This document shows, piece after piece, positions 1 to 5,518 of a DNA stretch of 6,397 nucleotides. Origin of the DNA: GCA-2718845 sp913041905. Lineage in GTDB: Bacteria > Pseudomonadota > Gammaproteobacteria > GCA-002705445 > GCA-002716945. The position numbers and the translations under genes were made by a program. Each line of letters begins with the position of its first letter. Position 1 is the stretch's first letter. Location: assembly GCA_913041905.1 (NCBI GenBank), contig CAJWJQ010000046.1:1-6397 (forward strand). The letters run 5' to 3'. The notes under the pieces were generated by a model that saw only the letters and a list, made by a program, of their open reading frames with translations, was not told where the DNA came from and did not search any database.

Positions 1-2
1 CT

Positions 3-551
3 GTCTTGTTTACGCACGGACACTCTGACCATACATCCGGTCTTCCAGATATGCGAGCTATATCATTAATTAATGATAAAATTATTATACCTGCTTTCGC
101 ACCTACTGAAATGAAAAAAGAAATATTAAGTTGTTATAAATATATTTTCAAAGGCGATAAAGATTACAGACACTTTATGAAATTAAATACATTACAAAAT
201 GAATTTCAAATAAACAATATTAAAATTGAGTCATTCAAGCATAACCACGGTTCTATTGATGCTCAAACTTATCGGATTGATAATTTTGCATATTCTACAG
301 ATATTAAAAAATTCTATAATAATGACATTGATAAATTAAAAGATTTAGATCTTTGGGTTGTTGGATTGCTTCGTTGGGACCCACATCCATCACACGCAGG
401 TTTTGATGAAATTATGGGGTTTATTAATTATCTAAAACCTAAAAAAACAATTTTTACACATATGACAGCTCTGATTGATGAAAAGGAATTATTAAATTTG
501 TGTCCGCGAAATGTTATGCCTGGCTATGATGGTTTGGAAATAACTATATGA
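3..551 (+). CDS. PhnP-like metallo-beta-lactamase-fold hydrolase, 5' partial
   Basis: This is a metal-dependent hydrolase of the metallo-beta-lactamase fold, closest by motif pattern to the PhnP/phosphoribosyl cyclic phosphodiesterase group. Numbering from the codon at position 6, the metal motif HGHSDH is at residues 4-9. Later ligand candidates are H81, D99 (in YSTD), H130 (HPSH) and H152 (FTHM), followed by the typical ending PGYDGLEI. The family usually has about 70-80 residues before the HxHxDH motif, and the frame stays open to the window edge, so the gene starts upstream and the TTG at position 6 is not its start. The stop overlaps the next start by 4 bases (ATGA), which suggests translational coupling. 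No C-P lyase genes are visible, so a phosphonate role is unsupported. In this setting it may hydrolyse a lactone or cyclic ester of a sugar acid (inference). The fold is confident; the substrate is unknown. Confidence 0.85.
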   Translation, partial: VLFTHGHSDHTSGLPDMRAISLINDKIIIPAFAPTEMKKEILSCYKYIFKGDKDYRHFMKLNTLQNEFQINNIKIESFKHNHGSIDAQTYRIDNFAYSTDIKKFYNNDIDKLKDLDLWVVGLLRWDPHPSHAGFDEIMGFINYLKPKKTIFTHMTALIDEKELLNLCPRNVMPGYDGLEITI

Positions 552-1504
552 TTGATCACAACATTGGTTTTATAGGGCTTGGAAATGTTGGTTCAAAGTT
601 AGCCAACAATATTCTTCAAGCAGACTACAATTTATTTATCTACGATCTAAACAAAAGTACATCTAATGAATTAGTTAATAAAGGCGCTGTATGGAAAAAC
701 AGTGTAAAAGAAATAGTTGATAATACTTCTTTGATTATTACCTGTCTACCTTCACCACAAGCAGTAACTGAAGTTGTTGAAAGTAAATTAGGTATGATTG
801 AAAATATTAACAATAAACATTTGTGGATAGAGATGAGTACTACAGATGAAAAAGAAATGATTAGATTATCAAAATTAATTGAATCAAAGGGGGCAAATGT
901 TTTAGAGGCACCTGTAACTGGCGGTCAACACAGGGCTGAAAGTGGCAACATAAGTGTTTTAACTGCAGGTAAAAGAGAGAACTTTGATCGAGCTTTTCCA
1001 ATTTTATCTGAGATCGGTTTTCAAGTTTTATATTGTGGTAAACTAGGAAACGCCTCTACACTAAAAGTAGCAACTAATTATTTAGCCTCTATAAACTTAT
1101 TATCTATAGGCGAGGCGTTAATGGTATGCAAAAAATATGGAATAGATTTAAAATCAGCTTATCATGGAATTCGTATCAGTTCTGGAAACAGCTTTGTTCA
1201 TGAAACTGAATCTCAGGTTATTTTAAATGGCTCTTATGATGTTGGTTTTACAATGGATTTAGCTTGTAAAGATGTTGGTCTATTTGATAAATTAACGGAT
1301 AAATTTAATATTCCTGCTGCGATTAGTAAATTAATGAATAAAATATTTAATGAAGGACTCGAGAAGTATGGAAAAAGATCTTTTAGTACAAGTATAGTAA
1401 AAATATTGGAAGAGCAATGTAATGTAAATTTAAGAGCATCGGATTTCCCAAGTCAATTGATAGATTATGAGCCAAGAAAAAAAGGAATTGAGATTAAGTT
1501 TTAA
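548..1504 (+). CDS. 3-hydroxyisobutyrate dehydrogenase-family NAD-dependent oxidoreductase
   Basis: A 318-residue beta-hydroxyacid dehydrogenase, a family that oxidises beta-hydroxyacids or reduces the matching semialdehydes (3-hydroxyisobutyrate, tartronate semialdehyde, L-threonate and similar). The Rossmann motif GFIGLGNVG is at 7-15. An aspartate ends the second strand (YDLN, D33), which favours NAD over NADP. The substrate loop APVTGG lies at 121-126, the catalytic lysine is K173 in the TLKVATNYL segment, and the second conserved lysine is K241. The loop after TGG reads QHRAESG, whereas the family usually has a glycine-containing stretch there. The C-terminus, including FPSQLIDYEP at about 300-309, runs some 20 residues past typical ~295-residue members. 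It overlaps the upstream gene by 4 bases and lies 5 bases before the next, so it is within the operon. Neighbouring lactonase and dehydrogenase genes suggest a sugar-acid derived substrate. The family is certain; the substrate is not identifiable. Confidence 0.9.
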   Translation: MIDHNIGFIGLGNVGSKLANNILQADYNLFIYDLNKSTSNELVNKGAVWKNSVKEIVDNTSLIITCLPSPQAVTEVVESKLGMIENINNKHLWIEMSTTDEKEMIRLSKLIESKGANVLEAPVTGGQHRAESGNISVLTAGKRENFDRAFPILSEIGFQVLYCGKLGNASTLKVATNYLASINLLSIGEALMVCKKYGIDLKSAYHGIRISSGNSFVHETESQVILNGSYDVGFTMDLACKDVGLFDKLTDKFNIPAAISKLMNKIFNEGLEKYGKRSFSTSIVKILEEQCNVNLRASDFPSQLIDYEPRKKGIEIKF

Positions 1505-1509
1505 TTTTA

Positions 1510-2466
1510 ATGAATATTAAAAAATTTTTACCCCCAGAAGAAGAGCCAAAAAATGCAGCCTATCATTTTAAAAATACTATTATGGAGCCTGTTGAAAATT
1601 TAGATCTATTTAATAACTTTATTTTAAATCATAATTTTAAACAAGAATTTTCAGGAACTTTATGGGCTGAAGGTCCGTGTTATATTCCCCATAAAGAAAT
1701 GTTAGTTTGGAGCGATATTCCCAATAATAGGATGATGAAACTAATGAACGGAAAAGTTAGTGAGTTTCGCAATCCATCAAACTTTTGTAATGGGAATGCA
1801 CTAGATAATGATGAAAATTTAATATCATGTTCCCATGGGGGGCGATGTATTTATAGAACAAAGGATTATGTTAATACTACAACTTTAGTTAATTCATATC
1901 AGGGCAAGAAACTTAATTCTCCAAATGATGTTGTCGTAAAGACAGATGGTACTATTTGGTTTACTGATCCACCATACGGAATTTTATCAGATTACGAGGG
2001 TTATCCAGGCGAACAAGAATATGGAGGTAGCTATGTATTCAGATACGATCCAATCTCGAAAAACCTTGAAGTAGTGTTAAAAGACCTGGACAGACCAAAC
2101 GGAATAGCTTTCTCACCAGATGAAAAAAAAATATATATCGCTGATACAGGAGAGGATGTTAAGCATTTATATGTCTATGATTTAGATGAAGCTGATAACT
2201 TAATTAATAAAAAATCAATTTATGATTTCAAACCATTCTTTTCGGACGGGTTCCGTTCAGATAAAGACGGAAATATATGGACCAGTGCTGGGAAAGGAAT
2301 AAAATGTTTTAATCCCAAAGGTGAAATCATTGGTCAACTTTTAGTTCCAGAGCTAGTCTCTAATCTAGAATTTGGAGGAAAAGAAGGTAATATTTTATAT
2401 GTAACAGCTACAAGCTCTCTTTATTCTATGGAATTAAATCAAATAGGTGCAAAATATATTAAATGA
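1510..2466 (+). CDS. SMP-30/gluconolactonase-family sugar lactonase
   Basis: A 318-residue six-bladed beta-propeller lactonase that would open an aldono-lactone to the free sugar acid in the cytoplasm, since no signal peptide is present. The metal-site residues of the SMP-30 family are all recognisable: E54 in WAEGP, N139 in NSPND, N197 in RPNGIAFSPD and D246 in FSDGF. Other family hallmarks are WSDIPNNRM (67-75), CSHGGRCIYR (107-116) and WFTDPPYG (150-157). This pattern fits the bacterial gluconolactonase-like branch. The first ~24 residues are not conserved-looking, and Met25 (position 1582) is a possible alternative start. The ATG at 1510 is preferred because it sits 5 bases after the previous stop, although no good Shine-Dalgarno is seen before either. 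The last codon region overlaps the next gene by 4 bases (ATGA). It probably acts after a sugar 1-dehydrogenase and before an aldonate dehydratase; the actual sugar is not determined. Confidence 0.92.
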   Translation: MNIKKFLPPEEEPKNAAYHFKNTIMEPVENLDLFNNFILNHNFKQEFSGTLWAEGPCYIPHKEMLVWSDIPNNRMMKLMNGKVSEFRNPSNFCNGNALDNDENLISCSHGGRCIYRTKDYVNTTTLVNSYQGKKLNSPNDVVVKTDGTIWFTDPPYGILSDYEGYPGEQEYGGSYVFRYDPISKNLEVVLKDLDRPNGIAFSPDEKKIYIADTGEDVKHLYVYDLDEADNLINKKSIYDFKPFFSDGFRSDKDGNIWTSAGKGIKCFNPKGEIIGQLLVPELVSNLEFGGKEGNILYVTATSSLYSMELNQIGAKYIK

Positions 2467-2813
2467 ATAATTCTTCATTAACAAAATTAAAATGTGAACC
2501 TTGTTCATGTAAAACCCCGAAACTTTCATTAGTTGAAATTCAAAAGAAATTATCTGAATTAAATGAATGGCAGTTAAATGATAACAAGGAAATGATATTT
2601 AAAAAATTTAAATTTAAGAATTTTAAAAAGTCTATACAATTTACAAACCTGGTTGGTGATTTAGCTGAAGAGGAGGGGCATCATCCTGATATTTCTTTAG
2701 GTTGGGGATATTGCTTAATTATGATATATACTCATGTAATTAAAGGTCTTTCTATAAACGATTTCATATTGGCAACTAAAATAGATCAATTAAATAAAAA
2801 ATATTTTTTATGA
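2463..2813 (+). CDS. Pterin-4a-carbinolamine dehydratase (PCD/DCoH family)
   Basis: A 116-residue protein matching the whole PCD signature: E69, then H73-H74-P75, W81, H91 and D100 with the family spacing. PCD removes water from 4a-hydroxytetrahydrobiopterin, recycling the pterin cofactor of aromatic amino acid hydroxylases. The N-terminus carries Cys11, Cys14 and Cys16 before the conserved Leu-Ser start of the domain, a region that is Cys-containing in many bacterial members. All three active-site histidines are present, so the enzyme should be catalytically competent. It overlaps both the lactonase gene and the downstream dehydrogenase gene by 4 bases each (ATGA), so it is tightly coupled into the sugar-acid operon. 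No phenylalanine hydroxylase or other pterin enzyme is in view. It may be an ordinary PCD that happens to be encoded here, or a PCD-fold enzyme recruited to a dehydration step in the pathway; the sequence alone cannot decide. Confidence 0.92.
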   Translation: MNNSSLTKLKCEPCSCKTPKLSLVEIQKKLSELNEWQLNDNKEMIFKKFKFKNFKKSIQFTNLVGDLAEEEGHHPDISLGWGYCLIMIYTHVIKGLSINDFILATKIDQLNKKYFL

Positions 2814-3550
2814 ATAAAATTAATTTAAATAAAAAAAATGCAGTTGTAACTGGTGGTGCACAAGGATTTGGATTGGCAATTACTAAAAGATTTATTGCTT
2901 CGGGTGCAAATGTTGCTATTTGGGATATCGATAAAAATGTATTAGATATATTATCACTAGATGGTAATATTTTAAAAATTGAAGTAGATGTTACTAATTA
3001 TCAAGATGTAGAAAAGGCTACGGCAGAGACAATAAATTTTTTTAAATCAGTAGATATATTCGTTAATAATGCAGGTATTGCAGGCCCAAATTTTACAACT
3101 TGGGAATATCCAATAGATGAATGGCAAAAAGTTATAGATATAGATCTAACAGGTACATTTTATTGTTGTCATTCAATTATTCCTCATATGATTAAAGAAA
3201 ATTATGGAAGAGTAATTAATATTTCTTCTATTGCAGGTAAAGAAGGCAATCCTAATGCAATGCCATATAGTGCAGCTAAAGCTGGTGTCATTGCTTTAAC
3301 AAAATCACTTGGGAAAGAATTAGCAAAGTATAATATTGCTGTAAATTGTGTTACACCTGCAGCTGCCAAAACAAGAATATTTGATCAAATAAGCGAAGAA
3401 CATATTAATTATATGCTTTCTAAAATTCCCAGAAATAGATTTGTGAAAGTAGAAGAATTAGCTTCTATGGTATCTTGGTTAGCTTCTGAAGAAAATTCGT
3501 TTACTACTGGAGCAGTTTTTGATTTAAGTGGCGGAAGAGCCACTTATTAA
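2810..3550 (+). CDS. Short-chain dehydrogenase/reductase, possible sugar or sugar-acid dehydrogenase
   Basis: A 246-residue classical SDR, the usual FabG-like length. The cofactor motif TGGAQGFG is at 14-21, with D39 (WDID) at the end of strand 2 indicating NAD preference. NNAG is at 86-89. The catalytic Ser is S140, 13 residues before the YxxxK pair Y153/K157. The position normally held by the Asn of the catalytic tetrad is Asp112 (IDIDLTG). The C-terminal end FDLSGGRATY is of a type seen in SDRs often annotated as 3-oxoacyl-ACP reductase; sugar-linked SDRs include L-rhamnose or L-fucose 1-dehydrogenases and 2-keto-3-deoxy-aldonate dehydrogenases. With a lactonase in the same operon and an aldonate-dehydratase remnant next door, oxidation of a sugar or of a 2-keto-3-deoxy acid is more likely than fatty acid synthesis (inference). 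It starts in a 4-base overlap with the PCD gene and ends the operon. Confidence 0.9.
   Translation: MNKINLNKKNAVVTGGAQGFGLAITKRFIASGANVAIWDIDKNVLDILSLDGNILKIEVDVTNYQDVEKATAETINFFKSVDIFVNNAGIAGPNFTTWEYPIDEWQKVIDIDLTGTFYCCHSIIPHMIKENYGRVINISSIAGKEGNPNAMPYSAAKAGVIALTKSLGKELAKYNIAVNCVTPAAAKTRIFDQISEEHINYMLSKIPRNRFVKVEELASMVSWLASEENSFTTGAVFDLSGGRATY
3525..3550 (+). terminator. Hairpin over the 3' end of the SDR gene, possible terminator
   Basis: A perfect 8-bp inverted repeat, TAAGTGGC at 3525-3532 and GCCACTTA at 3539-3546, with a 6-base loop GGAAGA. It covers the last codons of the dehydrogenase gene and ends just before its TAA stop. The sequence after it is AT-rich and only partly T-rich (3547-3580), so it is a weak candidate for an intrinsic terminator of the five-gene operon. 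In the minus direction the bases after the hairpin are mostly A, so it should not terminate the opposing strand. The 7-base intergenic gap leaves no room for another terminator between the two convergent genes. Confidence 0.4.
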
Positions 3551-3557
3551 ATATCAT

Positions 3558-4025
3558 TTATATTTCTTCTAATTCTACTTCATTATTGAACTCAACACCA
3601 AAACCAGGTTTGTCTGTTAATTCAATTTCACCATTATTTGGAATAGGCTCATCTTTAAAAATTTTTCCAAATATAGGAACAATTTTGTCTCCTTTAGGAC
3701 TTAAGTTAATAAATTCGTTAAAAGGTGTTATGGTATATGTAATTCCAAAATTATAAGCATAAACACCACTGCAATGAGGTATAACGATCATATCATAAGC
3801 AGAGGCCATTGCTGCAATTCGAAGTGTTTCAGTTAGACCAACTAAAGTTAAATCAGGTTGCAAAATATCAACAGATCTATCTTCGATTAATTTACGAAAT
3901 CCATAACGAGAATTTATATGTTCACCTGTAGACCATTTTTGCCAAGGTGTAGCTTTTTTTATATGTTTATGACTTTCAAGATCATGGGGAGGAAGCACTT
4001 CTTCTATCCAAAATAAATTAGTCAT
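3558..4025 (-). pseudogene. C-terminal remnant of an L-rhamnonate dehydratase-like enolase-superfamily gene
   Basis: The 155 visible codons correspond to about the last 40% of an enzyme of ~400 residues that dehydrates L-rhamnonate (or a similar aldonate) to the 2-keto-3-deoxy acid. Landmarks are WIEEVLPPHD (6-15, metal-ligand Glu), STGEH (32-36, metal-ligand Glu), ILQPD (54-58, Asp of the His-Asp pair), VIPHCSGVY (81-89, catalytic His), PFNEF (101-105) and DKPGFGVE (138-145). These match the E. coli RhmD C-terminal pattern as I remember it. Missing are the N-terminal capping domain, the first barrel strands and the first metal-ligand Asp. In-frame reading upstream of the ATG meets a stop at 4032-4034, there is no Shine-Dalgarno, and the bases beyond look non-coding. 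No stops or frameshifts have accumulated, so the truncation is recent, or the fragment is a recombination or assembly junction. Activity is not expected from this piece alone. Confidence 0.82.
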
Positions 4026-4054
4026 TATTAACTAGATTATTTTGAATCGCAATT

Positions 4055-4072
4055 ATAATATAAGTATATTAT
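4055..4072. promoter_or_regulatory. 18-bp AT palindrome, possible operator
   Basis: ATAATATA-AG-TATATTAT is a perfect inverted repeat with 8-base arms and a 2-base centre. It lies about 60 bases upstream of the predicted -35 region of the transporter promoter. Size and symmetry fit a dimeric regulator site, but the sequence is all A/T except one G, and such palindromes arise easily by chance in DNA of this composition. No regulator gene is in the window. Confidence 0.25.
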
Positions 4073-4133
4073 TTTTACCCAAATATTTGCAGATAAAATA
4101 AATTTTCTTCAATTAAAAAAAATTAATTTTGAC

Positions 4134-4162
4134 TTATATCGATGATTCTACTTTACTATAAT
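4134..4162 (+). promoter_or_regulatory. Predicted sigma70-type promoter for the ABC importer
   Basis: A perfect -10 hexamer TATAAT is at 4157-4162. A weak -35, TTATAT, lies at 4134-4139 with the ideal 17-base spacer. A better -35-like TTGACT at 4129-4134 is present, but it is 22 bases from this -10 and would fit only less good -10 variants such as TTTACT (4152-4157, 17 bases away). Transcription would begin near 4168-4170, giving a leader of about 50 bases before the binding-protein ATG. In such AT-rich DNA TATAAT is expected often by chance, so the call rests mainly on its position in the only sizeable gap. Confidence 0.4.
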
Positions 4163-4176
4163 ATTATTTTGCTATT

Positions 4177-4191
4177 ATCTTATATTAAGAT
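4177..4191. promoter_or_regulatory. Palindrome just after the predicted transcription start, possible operator
   Basis: ATCTTA-TAT-TAAGAT is a perfect 6-base inverted repeat around a 3-base centre, with partial symmetry continuing outward after one mismatch. It sits about 15 bases downstream of the predicted -10, a common place for a LacI- or GntR-type repressor to block transcription of a sugar importer. It could also be chance or a weak hairpin in the leader RNA. It contains two G/C pairs, making it a little more informative than the upstream palindrome. Confidence 0.3.
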
Positions 4192-4210
4192 TATTTATTA
4201 TTTAATTTTT

Positions 4211-4217
4211 GGGAGGA
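4211..4217 (+). promoter_or_regulatory. Strong Shine-Dalgarno site of the substrate-binding protein gene
   Basis: GGGAGGA ends 4 bases before the ATG at 4222, a strong anti-16S match at workable spacing. It fixes the start codon. It stands out because the five upstream genes have no clear ribosome binding site and depend on overlaps with the preceding gene. It fits the high copy number that periplasmic binding proteins need. Confidence 0.85.
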
Positions 4218-4221
4218 AATT

Positions 4222-5436
4222 ATGAATTATATTATAAAAATTTTATTAATTTTTTCTGCCATTTTTTCAGTTTCTAAAACTGTTCTCTCTGAGGAATTAA
4301 TTATTTGGAGTAGGGGCGGTTGGTCAGATTGGATGGTAGAAGGATTCAACAAAAAAATGACTGATGAAGGCAAAGATATTGTAGCTCTTAATAATTTGAT
4401 TGGACATGCAGACTTTCAGGTTAAATTTACTGCTGCATTAGCTTCTGGAGAAAGAGTTGATGTTGCAAATATCGACCTTATTAACGTTCCTTATTACGCT
4501 GAAATTGGAGCATTGGAAGATATGACAGACTTTTTAAAGTCTAAAGATTACTATGACAAATTACTTAAAGGGATGTTAGCACTTGGTACTAATAACGGTA
4601 GACATTTTGCAGCACCCAATGCAGCAGATGTTTCTGGTTATGTTGTTAATAAAAATCTTATACCTAACCCGCCAACTAACTGGGCAGAAATGACTGAACT
4701 ATGCAAACAATTTGCAGCAGACGGTAAAATCTTAATAGCATGGCCAGGTAATAATTATGGCGGACAAATTTTTACAGTAATGCCAGTTGCCTGGGCTAAT
4801 GGTGGTTCATGGACAAGTTTTGATGGTTCAAAGGCTGAATTAAATCATCCAAAAACAATCGAAATGTATGAACATTATCAAAATATGATCAATATTGGAT
4901 GTGTTCCAAAAAATGTTTCATCATGGGGTTGGGGTGATAAGCAAGATGGTTTCTTAGCTGGTGATATAGGAATGATTGGTACAGGTAACTTTATGATTAA
5001 TGTTGTAAAAGATCATTTAGATAAAGTTGATCCACATTTTATGGCTTTTATGAGTAAAGACGGAAGTACTAAATCTGCATTTATCGGTGGTGACTTAATT
5101 GCAATTCCTGCAACAACGGGAAATAAGGAAGCAGCTCTTGAATACATCGAGTATGTTCTTTCATACGAAGGTCAAGTTGAAGTTTACACTAAAAATGGTG
5201 GTATTCCTGTCAGAAGTGATCTTTTTGAAGGAAATCCTTATTTGACTGACCAGCATATGGTATTTGCAAATGCTGTTAATGAACCAGCAGCTTCAGCTCC
5301 ATTCACTTATGTTTATCAGGAGCTAATGGATCCTTGGTTGGTGTTTAATCAAAGAATTTGGAATGGTGAAGATGTTAAAACCGTTGCAGATGAACAGACT
5401 GCAGCTATGCAAAAAATAATTGATTCAGGTTATTAA
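4222..5436 (+). CDS. CUT1-family ABC sugar transporter, periplasmic substrate-binding protein
   Basis: A 404-residue extracellular solute-binding protein of the family-1 (MalE/UgpB-like) type, which captures a sugar in the periplasm and delivers it to the membrane permeases. Residues 1-23 form a signal peptide: Lys6, a hydrophobic core (about 7-17), and a likely cleavage after VLS before the Glu-Glu at 24-25. No lipobox Cys is present, so the protein should be soluble and periplasmic. Family landmarks are the start of the mature chain with LIIWSRGG (26-33), VANIDLINVPYYAEIGALED (81-100), GYVVNKNLIP (139-148), the FLAGDIGMIGTGNF segment (244-257), GGDLIAIP (289-296) and GGIPVRSD (326-333). Many Trp residues (for example 154, 174, 191, 197, 235, 237) suit a sugar-stacking pocket. 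It is the first gene of the importer operon and has the best ribosome binding site in the window. The ligand is not readable from sequence; neighbouring genes suggest a deoxy-sugar or sugar acid (inference). Confidence 0.92.
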   Translation: MNYIIKILLIFSAIFSVSKTVLSEELIIWSRGGWSDWMVEGFNKKMTDEGKDIVALNNLIGHADFQVKFTAALASGERVDVANIDLINVPYYAEIGALEDMTDFLKSKDYYDKLLKGMLALGTNNGRHFAAPNAADVSGYVVNKNLIPNPPTNWAEMTELCKQFAADGKILIAWPGNNYGGQIFTVMPVAWANGGSWTSFDGSKAELNHPKTIEMYEHYQNMINIGCVPKNVSSWGWGDKQDGFLAGDIGMIGTGNFMINVVKDHLDKVDPHFMAFMSKDGSTKSAFIGGDLIAIPATTGNKEAALEYIEYVLSYEGQVEVYTKNGGIPVRSDLFEGNPYLTDQHMVFANAVNEPAASAPFTYVYQELMDPWLVFNQRIWNGEDVKTVADEQTAAMQKIIDSGY

Positions 5437-5448
5437 TATATAGAGCTA

Positions 5449-5518
5449 AAGGCCGGTATAAAATGAGTAGACTTAGAAGAGAACAGGTGTTTGGTCTGCT
5501 TATGACTTTACCGGCCTT
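5449..5518 (+). repeat. 10-bp inverted repeat bracketing the permease start codon
   Basis: AAGGCCGGTA at 5449-5458 and its exact complement TACCGGCCTT at 5509-5518 are separated by 50 bases that include the permease ATG at 5463. Six of the ten pairs are G-C, which is striking in this AT-rich sequence. The left arm takes up most of the 26-base intergenic gap and includes the only purine-rich AAAGG stretch that could serve as ribosome binding site. The right arm lies in the codons for Leu-Pro-Ala-Leu. Pairing in the mRNA would hide that site and lower permease translation relative to the binding protein. Confidence 0.55.

Larger units (their letters stand above)
4026..4221. other. AT-rich intergenic regulatory region
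   Basis: About 196 bases separate the dehydratase remnant (minus strand) from the transporter genes (plus strand). I see no coding sequence in it. In the minus frame that would continue the dehydratase, a stop occurs at once (4032-4034) and no recognisable enolase N-terminal motifs follow. The region is strongly AT-rich and contains a promoter-like pair, two palindromes and a strong ribosome binding site, described separately. It is by far the longest non-coding stretch in the window, so transcription control of the importer is probably concentrated here. Confidence 0.7.

Noticed and set aside
6..8. TTG at position 6 as the start codon of the first gene
   Set aside because: The metal motif would then lie at residue 4, while the family has about 70-80 residues before it. 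The frame is open to the window edge, so this is an internal Leu codon of a cut gene.
1..3550. Calling the left operon the L-rhamnose (or L-fucose) pathway outright
   Set aside because: Only the neighbouring remnant points to rhamnonate. The lactonase and SDR families act on many sugars, and the PCD and PhnP-like genes do not belong to the known routes.
2810..3550. Fatty acid synthesis 3-oxoacyl-ACP reductase (FabG)
   Set aside because: The general SDR motifs do not distinguish FabG, no fatty acid genes are near, D39 favours NAD rather than NADP, and the operon context is carbohydrate-related.
3558..4025. A functional short dehydratase gene
   Set aside because: The piece lacks the N-terminal domain, half the barrel and one metal ligand, has no ribosome binding site, and an in-frame stop lies just upstream.
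4129..4162. TTGACT with TATAAT as a promoter pair
   Set aside because: The hexamers are 22 bases apart, too far for a standard sigma70 promoter. The weaker TTATAT with a 17-base spacer was preferred.
4163..4221. Riboswitch or regulatory RNA in the importer leader
   Set aside because: The leader is only about 50 bases, nearly all A/T, with no recognisable aptamer core; only a short palindrome is visible.
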